Shown here one piece after another: positions 22,226 to 33,560 of a DNA stretch of 64,000 nt. How positions within the stretch are numbered: the first letter of the stretch is position 1; the number at the start of each line of letters is the position of its first letter. The translations under genes and the position numbers were made by a program. Origin of the DNA: Chionoecetes opilio (lineage: Eukaryota > Arthropoda > Malacostraca > Decapoda > Majidae); the NCBI GenBank assembly GCA_016584305.1, contig JACEEZ010020019.1, positions 1-64,000 on the forward strand, given 5' to 3'. The notes beneath the pieces were generated by a model. That model was given only the letters and a program-made list of their open reading frames with translations. It had not been told where the DNA came from and did no database searches.

Positions 22226-23027
22226 TTTGACTTCTGGCAAAAACGAGTGCCAAATTCATTCAGAGTACGACATCTTTCAAACTAATTTTCAGCCTCGAAA
22301 TCGCGTGATGACCTAAACCGTAAATTTACCTATCTTTTCTTCAGACCTTCACAAATCCCTTCAGATACCTCTAAAACGTAATTATAAGTGGGGGAGAGAT
22401 GCCCCCTTCAAAACCCCTAATCCCCCCCTAAATGACTCCCCTGGACCTCCCAAAATAATATTACTAACCTGACCTCACTATAACCTTACCTAACCTTACC
22501 AATAACCTCCTAGCGAGACCTAAGGACGGGAAAGAACTATAAATGTACCAGATTAGGTTAAGTTATATTGAGGTTAGGTTAGTAAGTATGGGTATATGTG
22601 CAGTTTAAACCAATACACAATCGGTGGTTTTAAGTATCATGAACGATTCGTTCTCATCATAAGGAGTATTTTTAACCCCTACAACAGCTGTTGGAAATGA
22701 AAAATACCACATGGGGGGTCTGGGGAAGCTAACCCCCCCAGTGAGGTTAATTTACATAATCAGGTTAGGTTAGTTAACTAGCAGGGGAGTCTGGGGGAGC
22801 ACAGCCCCCGCAGTTGGGTCAGTAGAGTACTGGTCAATAGAGAGTATTTGTTGAAACTGCATATTTACCTAGTTATGTTTGGGGGGGGGGGGGGTCTCGC
22901 TAAGAGGTTATTATTGTGGTTACCTTATACCTTTGAAGTATTTTGTCAGTTATTGACGCAGCTAAGATGGATCTCCACTGTTACCAGACAGCTCTCTCTC
23001 CTCCTTGATCCAGTGCAGGAGACTATT

Positions 23028-25004
23028 TCAGTTGTAGCTGGTGTATCCTGGTGTTGGCGGTTGGTCTGGTATATTGGCCAGCCAGGCATCCAAGTTGTAC
23101 TTGAAGATGTCGGGTGAGACACCCCTCTTGTTCCTTAGTTTTGTTGGGATGCAGTTGAATAATCTTGTACCACTGAAGGTGAAGCTGTGGTGTGTCAGAG
23201 TTCTAACTCTATGAGATGCTCCTGGGGTGGTGCACATGTAGCACAGCATTCCTCTCCTGGGGTGCACTGTTTCTTGCACATTTGTGTTTGGTATCCTGTT
23301 TTCCAAAATTTACCAAACATAAATCGCGACGTATCTTTCTCTGCGTCTCTAAAGCGAAAACAGGTGCAGTGTCCTGAGTCTCCCAGTAATTTAGATGTTC
23401 AACACCGTGGATCTTGTTTGTGAAAGTTCTTTGGGGAGCTTCTAGTGCAGTAATTTCGGATATTTTATGTGGTGACCAGAGCTGACAGCAGTATTCTAGG
23501 TGTGGTAGCACCAGTGACTTCCAAAGAGTCAGCATACACTGTACACTCCTGGTTTGGAAGGTCCTCAGGATCCAACCTGATAGCTGCCTTTCTTTTGCTG
23601 TTATTGATATAATGTGGTCAGAAAAGCTAGCATCATTGCTTAGGGTAACACCCAAATCTTTAACCACCTCAGCTACTATTTCCTGTTGGCCACAATGGTA
23701 TTTTGTCGAGGTTTTGATTTCAACTTGGTTTCCATAATCTAAAAAACTCAAACTTGTCTCTATTTAGGACCATATTATTCCTATCTGCCCACTCTAAGAT
23801 TTTATCTAAGTCTTGGTGGAGTAGCTGAGCATCTGGTTGTGCACAAATTTTCTTTGTTATTCTTGTGTCGTCGGCAAAGGATGTAGCGGTTGAGTGTGCC
23901 AGATCTTTATCTATATCCCCTATCATAATGAGGAAGAGCAAGGGGCCTAGGACTGAGCCCTGAGGGACACCACTGACAACACTGCTGGCATCTGATAGCT
24001 CCCCTTCGACCACTACTCGTTGTTCTCTGTCGGAAAGTAAGCTATGTAGCCATTTTCCAAGCTTGCCAATTATCCCGAGCTTTTTTATCTTGCGGAAGAG
24101 AATCCCGTGGTCAACTTTATCAAATGCTTTGGCGAAGTCGAGATATATGACATCCACATTGTCACCATCCTGAATGTCCTGCAAAACTTTCTCGTAATGA
24201 GTCAGCAATTGTGAGAGGCAGAAACGGCATTGTCTGAAGCCATGTTGACCTTCATTAAGTGCTTCAATGTCTTTCATATAGTTAATCAGCTTGGATCGGA
24301 TTGATCTTTCCATTATTTTAATTAAGTGGGATGTTAGTACTACTGGTCTATAGTTCTTCACCAAGCCTTTGCTGCCCCCTTTGTATATGGGTGTAATGAT
24401 GCCAGTTTTGAGTGGCTGTGGCACAGAGCCAGCTTGTAGGGACTTATCACTCAGTAGTTTCAGTGGTAGTGCTAACTGGTGTTTACAGTGTTTAAGTATC
24501 TGTGCATGGAAGCCATCTGTCCCTGCAGCTGAGTGTGGTGCTACCTTATCAATCAATGGCTGCAATGATGTCTTCTGTTGTTATAGTTACTGATGTAAGC
24601 AGGTGTTCTGGCTTTTGAGGTACTTCAAAGAAAGAAGATGGGTCGTTAATTTTCTGGGCCTCATTTGGTGGGCTGAAGGCATCTTCGTACTGCTGTTTGA
24701 GCATCTTGGCAATTTCCCCTGGTTCACTCTCAAAATCTCCATTTCCTTTCATAAGTGGGCCTATTGAAGATACTTTCTTGAGCTTCTTTTTGGCGTAGGC
24801 ATAGAAGAATTTGCTGTTTACCTTGATGTGCTCTATTGCTTGTAGTTCTTCCCGTTTTCTTTCCTCATGGGACAGAATAAGCCTCATCTCAATCTCCTCA
24901 AGCTTCTGATGTAGTGTAGCGAGGGTGAGGCTGTGGGATGTCTTTTTTAGCTTGGCTCTTGTTAAGGACCTTTTCTTCATTAGAATTTTCCTTCTATTTC
25001 TCAC
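23028..25004 (-). pseudogene. LINE ORF2 reverse transcriptase and C-terminus
   Basis: Linker 24549-25004, RT 23720-24565 and tail 23028-23751, each in a shifted frame. RT motifs: GTDGFHAQIL, IITPIYKGG, NYRPVVLTS, GQHGFRQ, YLDFAKAFDKVDH, GVPQGSVLGPLLF and the catalytic SFADDTRI. The tail has LEYCCQLWSPHK and HSFTFSGTRLFNCIP. It polymerises cDNA at the nicked target in intact relatives. Broken here. Confidence 0.9.
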
Positions 25005-25935
25005 GAATTTCTCACGTGGCTGTTCTTTAGGGTTTTGTGGGGCACATTATTTTTGCAGATCTCCAGGCTTCTCTTTAGGAAAATATCGAAAGCTTCACAT
25101 GTGTTCTTCCCTTTAAGAATTGCCGGCCAGTCAGTTGCAAGTTTTCCTCCCAGTTTGTCCCAGTCTATCTCATTGCTATAGAAGTTAAGATCACTGAGGG
25201 AAGTGTTTAACCTCTGGCTCAATGGTGCCTGAATTTTTGGAGGTGCTGAGAAACAATTGGTGGTGACTTTGATGAGACAGTGGTCCGACATTATTGTTTG
25301 AATTATTTCATAGGAGTGGACTAGCTCAAAATTGTTGCTTAACAGCAGGTCCAAGGAATTATTACCTCTGGTAGGATCCTCGATGAACTGCGTCAAATAG
25401 CAGGTTTCAATGATGGATATTAATTCCTTTGCTTGCTGTTTCTCTTCCCAGGATCCTCCGTTGATTTTCATAGAAGGCCATGCAATGCAGGGCAAGTTGA
25501 AGTCCCCTGTGAGTATGACTTCTGTAGAGGGAGTTGGCAGATTATGTATGAGTGCCCATATTTTTGTTGTGACCTCCCTAAACTTTTCTTCAGTTGTATT
25601 TGGGGGCCGGTATAGGGTTATTAGGATTTGATCCGTTTTCTTAATGAACACTGCAAGTAATTATGTTTTGCCGTTAGAGAAAGATATCAGAGTTTCCGCA
25701 TTTGCTGCCATGTCTTCCCTTAGGTAAACAGCTACGCCTCCATGACTCCTGCCTATCCTGTCTGCTCTGAACAGGGTAAAGTTTTGCATATGAACTTCTG
25801 CATCCAATATGTTATTATTAAGGTGTGTTTCTGTGAGTGCTAGAAAGACTGATCTCTCTTCCTGCATGATTTCTTCTAGCAAGGGAACTTTACGCTGGTT
25901 AATCTGTGGGTAAAGCCCTCTAATATTTCCCCCGT
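25001..25935 (-). pseudogene. LINE ORF2 endonuclease domain
   Basis: APE-type endonuclease for target-primed reverse transcription. Motifs in order: NIRGLYP near the start, LTETHL (catalytic Glu), GGVAVYLRED, TLYRPPN, LTGDFNLP (Asp/Asn) and MSDHCLI (Asp-His). One frame change near 25656 splits it into 25661-25882 and 25001-25651. The key catalytic residues are all still readable. Confidence 0.85.
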
Positions 25936-25939
25936 AAAT

Positions 25940-26326
25940 TTATTTTAGTAGCAACTGCACTTTGCCTTGCATTGCCCCTCTTGACTTGTTTTGGGCCAGG
26001 AGTTGCTCCATCATTAGTTGAGACTGTTTCTCCAGCTGCAACATTCGTTCCATGAGCTGTTCTAAAAAAGAAGAACCTTGGTCTGCCATGTTGGTATTAT
26101 TACCTGCTGGTCTGTTTCTTGCCATATGTGGGCTGGGTGTCATACTGCTTGGTATGTTGCATTGGTCGTAGGACTGGCCATGCGTATTGTGTCCTGGTAT
26201 ATTGGTGACGTTGTTGGTATGGCCTCTTATTTCATGTTGCAAGATAGGCCAGTTTTCAAGGTTTTGCTGGTGTGTGTTCCCTGTCCTTGCACCATAGGAT
26301 TCATGCCTTGCATTTATCGTAGGCAC
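25940..26326 (-). pseudogene. LINE ORF1-like segment
   Basis: 128 residues, Asn/Gln/His-rich, ending in a probable short coiled coil (FLEQLMERMLQLEKQSQLMM). No zinc knuckle is visible. It directly precedes the endonuclease in a different frame, the position of ORF1 or an ORF2 leader. It may simply be the ORF2 N-terminus before a frameshift. Confidence 0.5.
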
Positions 26327-26484
26327 CTTCCAGTCTCCTGGTGATGGCTAATAACCAGTCGTTTTTAATTAAGGTGATGATGATTAATACCACTGGGAAT
26401 GTTCATTTATCATATCCCAATACTACTTATAGCTTACTTAAATTACCTTACTTTACCCAATACCATTATAACTATATATATATA

Positions 26485-26573
26485 CACACAAACCTCGATT
26501 TCCTGGACCTCGATTTCCCGGATATCGGATTTGCCGGACAAAATCCGAGGTCTGGGGATATGTCAGTCTCGGA

Positions 26574-26613
<40 letters not shown>

Positions 26614-27710
26614 TGAAATGCTGTTCGTAAATTGACCAAGTTGTCCGGCGGTCCGAGCGTCTCCTGTCACCCCTGGTCAGTGTCCGCGCCTCCCACCAGG
26701 TGGCAGCATGCTCAGCGGTCGTATTGTTTACATTTGGGCACACAACATTCACGGTTCACCTGCACAGCCTCCGTCAGTCACCTGACTCCCACTGCCCCTG
26801 GTGGAAGAACATTTCTGAGACTATTGAACACTTTCTGCTGCCTCCCTCCAGGTGGCAGCATGCTCAGCGGTCGTATTGTTTACATCTGGGCACACGACAC
26901 TCAAAGTTCACCTGCACAGCCTCCGTTAGTCCCCTGACCCCCACTGCCCCTGGTGCAGGAATGTCTCTTGAGACTATTGAACACTTTCTGCTGTCTCCCG
27001 CCAGGTGGCAGCATGCTCAGCGGTCGTATTCTTACACTTGGGCACACGACACTCACGGTTCACCTGCACAGCCTCCGTTAGTCCCCTGACCCCCACTGCC
27101 CCTGGTGGAGGAACGTCTCTTGAGACTATTGAACACTTTCTGCTGCCTCCCGCCAGGTGGCAGGATGCTCAGCGGTCGTATTGTTTACATTTGGGCACAC
27201 GACACTCACAGTTCACCTGCACAGCCTCCGTTAGTCCCCTGACCCCACTGCCCTGGTGCAGGAACGTCTCTTGAGACTATTGAATACTTTCTGCTGCCTC
27301 CGCCAGGTGGCAGCATGCTCACTTGCTCAGCGGTCGTATTGTTTACATTTGGGCACACGACACTCACGGTTCACCTGCACGGCCTCCGTTAGTCCCCTGA
27401 CCCCCACTGCCCCTGGTGCAGGAACGTCTCTTGAGACTATTGAACACTTTCTGCTGCCTCCCGCCAGGTGGCAGCATGCTCAGCGGACGTAAAAGTCCGC
27501 GGCGGGGTAGTTGATATTGGCGGTTGCCGGACAGTAAATACTAGAGTAGGATAAGCGTCCAGGGGTGGGTAATGGCATCGGACTTTTTTTTTTTTCTCTT
27601 TTTTTTTCTTCTGTTTAGAGGATAATTCCTGGACTGTTGCGATTCCCGGACTTTTGCGGTTCCCAGACCAGTGCTCCCCCCTATTAGTCCGGGAAAACGA
27701 GGTTGTGTGT
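26485..27710. mobile_element. Tigger-type element with 153-bp tandem repeats (5-unit form)
   Basis: Ends CACACAAACCTCGATTTCC and, inverted, ACACACAACCTCGTTTTCCC. Both ends continue into CGGA-rich subterminal sequence (GATTTGCCGGACAAAATCC). A 24-base T-run follows the left end. The interior is a tandem array and has no transposase. A sister copy is at 41197-41893. Flanked by TA-rich sequence, consistent with a TA target. Confidence 0.8.
26690..27485. repeat. 153-bp tandem repeat, about five units
   Basis: GGTGGCAGCATGCTCAGCGG recurs at about 26698, 26851, 27004, 27157, 27307 and 27467, giving spacings of 150-160 bp. Each unit encodes overlapping frames (MAACSAVV..., HLGTRHS...) that are repeat artefacts. 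Confidence 0.95.
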
Positions 27711-27718
27711 TTATTATA

Positions 27719-27808
<90 letters not shown>
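27711..27808. repeat. (TA)n microsatellite between two transposons
   Basis: Separates the right end of the 26485-27710 element from the TAGGGTGG end of the hAT-like element. Confidence 0.95.
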
Positions 27809-27811
<3 letters not shown>

Positions 27812-27914
27812 GGTGGTCCAAAAAAATGAAAGTTCGAATTTCTCGCGGGCATGTTTGCCAAAACGTTCCTGACGTTGCAAAACGCAAAGAAACAAAAAAA
27901 TAGCAGATTTGGAG

Positions 27915-28342
27915 GTGGTTTAGGGGTCCATCAAAGTCTCTCAACTTTTCTCAACGGATTCATTATAATGTCACAATACTAATAGGAAAAATGAAAGGAA
28001 AGAGCATAAAATGTTCTCTCTGAAATAGTTTTCAACTCAATGGGGGTGAGGGTAGTTGCGCCGGTGAGCTTCCACCACCTGGAGCAGGTCCTGCTTGGTT
28101 TTCTCATCCTTGGTTAGGGAGTCGTTGTACGATGAAATCATCGCCACCCCACGCTCGGCCCCGTCGTTTGTGACGCTGAGGTTCTTCACTGTGGACACCC
28201 CCTTCTGGTACGCAGGGTTTGCTTCCCACTCGTCCACAGGGAGGGAAAGGAAGGAGATGTCGATGTTGAGGAGGGTGAGCGCGCGAACAGAGGCGCTGGA
28301 GGTGAGTGAGGGGAGCGAGGAGTTGATGAGCTGATCCGCAGC
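27915..28342. repeat. 428-bp direct duplication, left copy
   Basis: Matches 30727-31153 almost base for base from GTGGTTTAGGGGTCC to CTGATCCGCAGC. The break points coincide exactly with the two ends of the Tigger element at 28343-30726. Confidence 0.9.
28037..28342 (-). pseudogene. Duplicated C-terminal fragment of hAT-like transposase A
   Basis: The 66-residue frame (WEANPAYQKGVSTVKNLSV ... NDGAERGVAMI ... stop) is the same C-terminus as at 30850-31153, on the far side of the Tigger insertion. Part of the 428-bp direct duplication. Confidence 0.85.
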
Positions 28343-30726
28343 ACGCCTCCCTCATTTAACGCATGAGTTACGTTCTTGGGAAATCGTGCGTTAAGTGAAA
28401 ATGCGTTAAACGAATTCCATTTTCCCATTGACTCCCATTATATAAGTCGAGATACGTTCTTACGAAAAAAAATCACAACCTAACCCTCTCATAAAATGCA
28501 GTCATACATTAATTTGTGAGCATAGACATATGAAATATAATTAATATTAAAGTTAAATGATATATAGAAGTTGTACTCACTATATAGAAGAATACTTGAG
28601 GCTTGAGGTGACAAAGATGGTGGCTGGGGGGTGTCGGCAGAGTTACTGGGGTGAGGTGGGGGCATCATCGTCGGAAGACGTAGAAGTAGAGCTGGCTGGT
28701 GATGTTGCAGCAGGTTTAGTGAAGAATGATGTTATAGTTGTCTGTTGTGCTTGGTGGACTTTTTCTTGATGAAGCATCTTGTAGGCAGTGAGAGCACTTC
28801 TGACTGTGTTTTCAAATTTGAGACTGCGTTCACGGTTAGGATCGTTATTCACAATGTCATGAATGCCACTTTCAAATTTGGAGATAACATCAGCTAAGAT
28901 CTTCCTAGTTAAGTGAAGCTGCGCTCTGGGTCATCTTCCTCTGCAGTTTCCTCCTCTAGTGCTCTGACTTGTTCGATGGCCATTAAGTCTTCGTTGCTGA
29001 GTTCCTCATCATGAGATGCCAACAGCTCAACAATATCTTCTTCTCCCACTTCGTCCATACCAGCTGTATGTGCAAGGTTAACAATTTCTCGCACGACAGG
29101 AGTTGGTTCAGGAAAACCTTAAAAGTTGTGGACACATTCTGGCCACAATTTCTTCCAAACAGCATTCATATTGGATGGTGTGACCTCATCCCAGGATTCA
29201 GCAATGTTGTCAATAGCATTCTTGATGTTGAATTCCTTCCAAAATTGACGAATGGAGAGATTTTTGTCAGCGTCCACAGCATAATCATTTTTCTGAAGGT
29301 ACGACGGAGATAATAAGCTTTAAAGGTGGCAATTGCCCCTTGGTCCATTGGTTGGATTAGTGATGTGGTGTTTTTTGGTAAAAATTCCACTCGAATGTGT
29401 TCAGACAAGTCAGAAAGGTTGTTAGGGTGGTGGGGGCGTTGTCAAGGAGCAGCAGTGCATTGTGAGCAATATTCTTCCTCCTACAGTAGCGCTCCACAGC
29501 AGGGCAAAAAATAATTGGTGAACCAATCCTGGAATATGTATTGGTTGGTCCACGCTTTTTTGCTAGAGCGGTAAATGACTGGCAGACATCCTTAGCATGA
29601 CCCTTTAAGGCCCGAGGGTTTTTGAATAGCCAATGAGGAGCGTCTTTAGCTTGAAATCACCCTCTGCATTGCCACCAACCAGCAGTGACACTCTATCCTT
29701 GGAGGCTTTATGACCTGGTGCTTTCTTCTCCTCCCTGGATATCACTGTCCTCTTGGCATTCTCTCCAGTAGAGTCCAGTTTCATCAAAGTTGAACACTTG
29801 GTCTGCTGTGTACCCCCCGTCCTCGATAATTTTCTTGAGCACTGGCAGATAAGCCTGAGCAGCTTCTTTGTCAGCCGACGCTGCCTCCCAGACTGTGTTA
29901 CCGAGTGCAGATGATTCCTGTTCTTGAACCTTTCCAACCAGCCCTTGCTTGCATTGAATGGTGGAGGAGCAGCAGCTCCACTAGGTCCAGCACTTGCCTC
30001 ATCCTTAGCCAATAAATCATCATAAAGTGAGCGAGCTTTTTCCTGCATCAAGATGTTCGTCATTGGCGAGTCATCCCGGCTGCACATGTCGTCCACCCAT
30101 AATGCCAACAGTCTTTCCATCTCTTCCATGATAGGTGGACGATGCCTTGTAGCTAACTTCGCTGTCAACGGAGTAGCATTCTTCGCACTTGATTTAATTT
30201 TGTCCTTGTCCTTCTTAATTGTCACCACAGTCGACGGAGCAAGGTTGAACAAATTCGCGATGTCTTTCAATCGCATCCCTTCATCACTTTTCTTCAACAC
30301 TTCTAATTTAGTTTCTAAATTTATAGATTTTCTACACTTTTTAGGCTTAGGAGCACTAGCACTACCACTAGCAACACGCTTAGTAGACATTATGCAGTCG
30401 TTTCACTCGATAATGGACGATATAACAGAAGCACTGGAAATCCACTGTTTATCTGTACCGCGCAAAACGTAAACAAACCATACGGGGGGGAAGCTGAGCT
30501 GTGCTGCTTGTTCGTTGGTTCTTTTACAGGGTAGTATATTCATAAATATATTTTATTTGTGGGTTGTTGTACATTTCTTCTTTTTATCATTTTTTGCATA
30601 TTTTATTGTCGTAAATTTGTGCGTAACTTCGAATTTTTTATATGTTAATCGATTTTTGGTATACAAAAGTTTTGTGCGTAACTCTGAAATTGCGTTAATC
30701 GAACCTGCGTTATACGAGGGATGAGT
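28343..30726 (-). mobile_element. Tigger/pogo transposon inside hAT-like A
   Basis: Ends ACGCCTCCCTCATTTAACGC and, inverted, ACTCATCCCTCGTATAACGC, with further shared AACGC/GTTACG words. It carries one minus-strand transposase gene. There is no TA at either junction, unusual for this superfamily. Confidence 0.85.
28640..30390 (-). pseudogene. Tigger (pogo-family) transposase, decayed
   Basis: Start near 30390. Residues 1-75 carry the CENP-B/psq helix-turn-helix (INLETKLEVLKKSDEGMRL, DIANLFNLAPSTVVTI). Next come the second DNA-binding domain (MEEMERLLALWVDDMCSRD ... GWLERFKNRNHL), a DDE core with LLLDNAP in a shifted frame near 29440, and FLPKNTTSLIQPMDQGAIA (29166-29408), the Tigger post-catalytic signature. 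C-terminal acidic and Thr-rich pieces reach 28640. Frame breaks near 29780, 29600 and 29410 disable it. Confidence 0.85.
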
Positions 30727-31153
30727 GTGGTTTAGGGGTCCATCAAAGTCTCTCAACTTTTCTCAACGGATTCATTATAATGTCACAATACTAATAGGAA
30801 AAATGAAAGGAAAGAGCATAAAATGTTCTCTCTGAAATAGTTTTCAACTCAATGGGGGTGAGGTAGTTGCGCCCGTGAAGCTTCCACCACCTGGAGCAGG
30901 TCCTGCTTGGTTTTCTCATCCTTGGTTAGGGAGTCGTTGTACGATGAAATCATCGCCACCCCACGCTCGGCCCCGTCGTTTGTGACGCTGAGGTTCTTCA
31001 CTGTGGAACACCCCTTCTGGTACGCAGGGTTTGCTTCCCACTCGTCACAGGGAGGGAAAGGAAGGAGATGTCGATGTTGAGGAGGGTGAGCGCGCGAACA
31101 GAGGCGCTGGAGGTGAGTGAGGGGAGCGAGGAGTTGATGAGCTGATCCGCAGC
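30727..31153. repeat. 428-bp direct duplication, right copy
   Basis: Counterpart of 27915-28342. A few single-base indels distinguish the copies (for example GTGGACACCCCC versus GTGGAACACCCC). Confidence 0.9.
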
Positions 31154-32990
31154 CTTGTTGAACCGGATTCGGTCGAGGTCCTTTTCCTTCCTCGTCTCTT
31201 CAGCAATCTTCTTCTTCTCCTCCATGCTGATCCTCTCCGAGAAAAGAGACAGCCCCACGAGATCAGCGCCGAGGTACCAGAGATGGCGGGAGAATGTGGT
31301 GAGGGTCGTCTTCCCGATCGCTCCGTTGATCTCCTGGAAGTGGTGCAGGTCCTTCACGAGGTTGAGGTCGTTGTACGCAGCTTCGGTCGCCAGCCCCGCC
31401 TCCATCCACGGCGCGCGAGTAGAGGAGAACGACGAAGAGAGCGATCTCTTCAAGTCCCTTGCCTTCCCGCGTTGTCATTTGCACGTGGGACCGGAACATG
31501 CGGATCTTGAGAACGTAGATTGCCTTTGCCATCCAACGGGCGTGGTGGAAGGCTCCCGGCTTCTTGATCGGCTGACGGAGGTTTCCGGTGAGATAGAAGA
31601 GGGACAGGTTGCACAACTCGCGGTAGTCCTCTCGGACTTTCTTCGACTGGATCCCTCTCTCCATCGCACCGATCCATGCCTCCTTCCACGACGGAACGAG
31701 ATCGATCCTCGGGTCGACGACGTTGTCGATGGCTTTGGGATCTTCATGAGGGATGTAGGGCCACTGTTCCCGGAATCGCTTGAACAACTGAATCGTTTGT
31801 CCAGAGGATGGCCACCATCACCTCCTTGAACGCAGCGGCCAGGATTAGTTCGATGACGTGGTGGCGGCAGGCAAGGTTGAGAAGGGGTTTCCCCAAAGCT
31901 TCTTCTAGAAGACGACAGCAACCGGTATGAATTCCTGTATTGCTGGCTGTCGTGTCGAAAGACATACCGACCACCTTCTCCTTGATACCCCACTCGCCGA
32001 GAACTTCCACCACCTTTGTAGCCATCGCTGCTCCCGTTCCGCTGGGAGCTTTGGCATTCCAAGCAGCTTCTCTTTTTCCAGGGCAGGACTGGAAACTATG
32101 ATTGGAAGACGATCTACAAGATTCCCTTCTCCTTCTCCAGTTAAGTCGGGAAGCAATTTACCATCCCAGTGAACGATCAGAGGAGGCTCTTCTGCATTGA
32201 TGAACTCTTGGAAGGAGGTCTTGATGTCCTCCGCAAGCGCCGTCCTGGTCATCATTCTGATCGACGAAGTGTGCTTCGGGAAGCAGGCGTTAATCCTGAG
32301 CTGGAAGCCACAGCCTGGAGGAGGTGGGTCGCCTTCCGGTCTGAGAGGTTCGTCCTGTCCAGCGTAGAGACCACTTCCGGTGTAACCTTCAGCCGCTTCT
32401 TGGGGGAGCTGCTGACCTGCGATGATGTTTCCCCTCGAAACGGGGAATTCTCCTGGGACGATGGTCCAGATGACGGTGACGAAGAGTCGGAAAGGTCACA
32501 CCGTCGCGAACTTCTCAGCCTTGCCATCTTCTCCTTCTCCGCCATCTCACTTTTCCGCGCCAACTTCTTCATCCGCATCGTTTCCTTCCTCACCAGCTCT
32601 TGGTCTACTCCGCCCATTGCCATTTTCCGCTCCGTTCGCTGATCCCTCAGGAAGGCTTTGGTCCTCTTTGTTCTTCATGGACGACAAAGCATCCTTATGC
32701 GATATGTCGAAGAGGCGACTGAGCTCGTTCTTGAAATGGACTTCCTTTGCTTGTTGAGTGTCCGTACTCCTCTTCCTATTAATTTTCAGCTTCTCGTATT
32801 TCTTCACTACGGATTCCAACTTGACTTTGGATGGAACGGATCTCCATTGTTGGGATTCTGGCTTTCACCCACACTTCCACGAGTTCAGTGACAACAGCCT
32901 CCCGGTTGCTCTTTGAGTTACATCCGAATGAGTACAACCGACGCAGCACTTCTTCTCCAGTGGACAATTGGCGGCAGTGAATTTCTCAAT
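30850..32990 (-). pseudogene. hAT-like transposase A, frameshifted
   Basis: Order on the minus strand: N-terminal segment (32779-32967), charged Ser/Lys-rich linker (32252-32819), HWDGKLLPDL (candidate first Asp, about 32160), SFDTTASNTG (candidate second Asp, about 31950), LACRHHVIEL (about 31875), FKRFREQWPYIPHED, GAFHHARWMAKAIY (about 31540), then NDGAERGVAMI near the end. Stop follows YPHPH near 30852. At least four frame changes. I recall similar proteins as uncharacterised in arthropods and cnidarians; a search is needed to name the family. The usual hAT dimerisation signature is not obvious. Confidence 0.65.
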
Positions 32991-33371
32991 GGTTGATCAA
33001 AAGAGGAACAGTTCCGTGCTTTTCCGTGTAGAACACGCCATACTCACTCACTCTGGGAATCCAAAAAGAAGAAAAAAAAAATTAGAGATAAAAAAAAGAA
33101 AAAGAAAAGAGTACTTTTAACACCGACCGACAGCGAACCGAAAGCTCAACTGACGTCTCCCTCTCTCCCACTGACGTCTTCTTCTCTCCCACCGGATGTA
33201 GCAACCCCCACCGGATGTAACAACTTCCTTCCTCTTGATGGACCCCTAAATATTTTTTGAACTGTGGCAAATTTGGCCAGGAGTATTTTCTAGTCAGGTA
33301 GAACAAAATAATCAAATGCCCCAAGAATATTCAAATTTTGAATTTTTCCCCTATGATTTTGGATCACCCTA

Positions 33372-33494
33372 ATATATATATATATATATATATAGTTATA
33401 TATAGTTATATATATATAGTTATATGTATATAGTTATATGTATATAGTTATATATATATAGTTATATATATATAGTTATATATATACGTATATA

Positions 33495-33539
<45 letters not shown>

Positions 33540-33560
33540 TATATATATATAATATATATT
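33372..33560. repeat. (TA)n/TATAGT microsatellite between two hAT-like elements
   Basis: Mixed ATATAGTTATAT and ATAT units fill the whole gap between the end of element A and the start of element B. Confidence 0.95.

Larger units (their letters stand above)
22990..26330 (-). mobile_element. Decayed LINE (CR1/Jockey-like group), minus strand
   Basis: Reads on the minus strand as a short ORF1-like segment, an APE-type endonuclease, a linker, a reverse transcriptase and a C-terminal tail. At least four frame breaks (near 25930, 25656, 25003, 24557 and 23735) inactivate it. Clade is inferred from domain order and motif style only. There is no clear A-tail near 22990. Confidence 0.85.
27809..33371 (-). 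mobile_element. hAT-like DNA transposon A (interrupted)
   Basis: Terminal repeats TAGGGTGGTCCAAAAA and, inverted, TAGGGTGATCCAAAATCATA, embedded in (TA)n so an 8-bp AT duplication is possible. Subterminal TTTAGGGGTCCATC is mirrored by GATGGACCCCTAAAT at 33236-33250. Removing the Tigger insert 28343-30726 and one 428-bp duplicate leaves about 2.75 kb, the size of the related element at 33561-36259. Coding is on the minus strand. A TAGGG end and a Cys-His segment after the second Asp suit hAT; superfamily is an inference. Confidence 0.75.

Noticed and set aside
31155..31829. 224-aa plus-strand frame
   Set aside because: Antisense shadow of the hAT-like transposase A coding strand; the conserved motifs are all on the minus strand.
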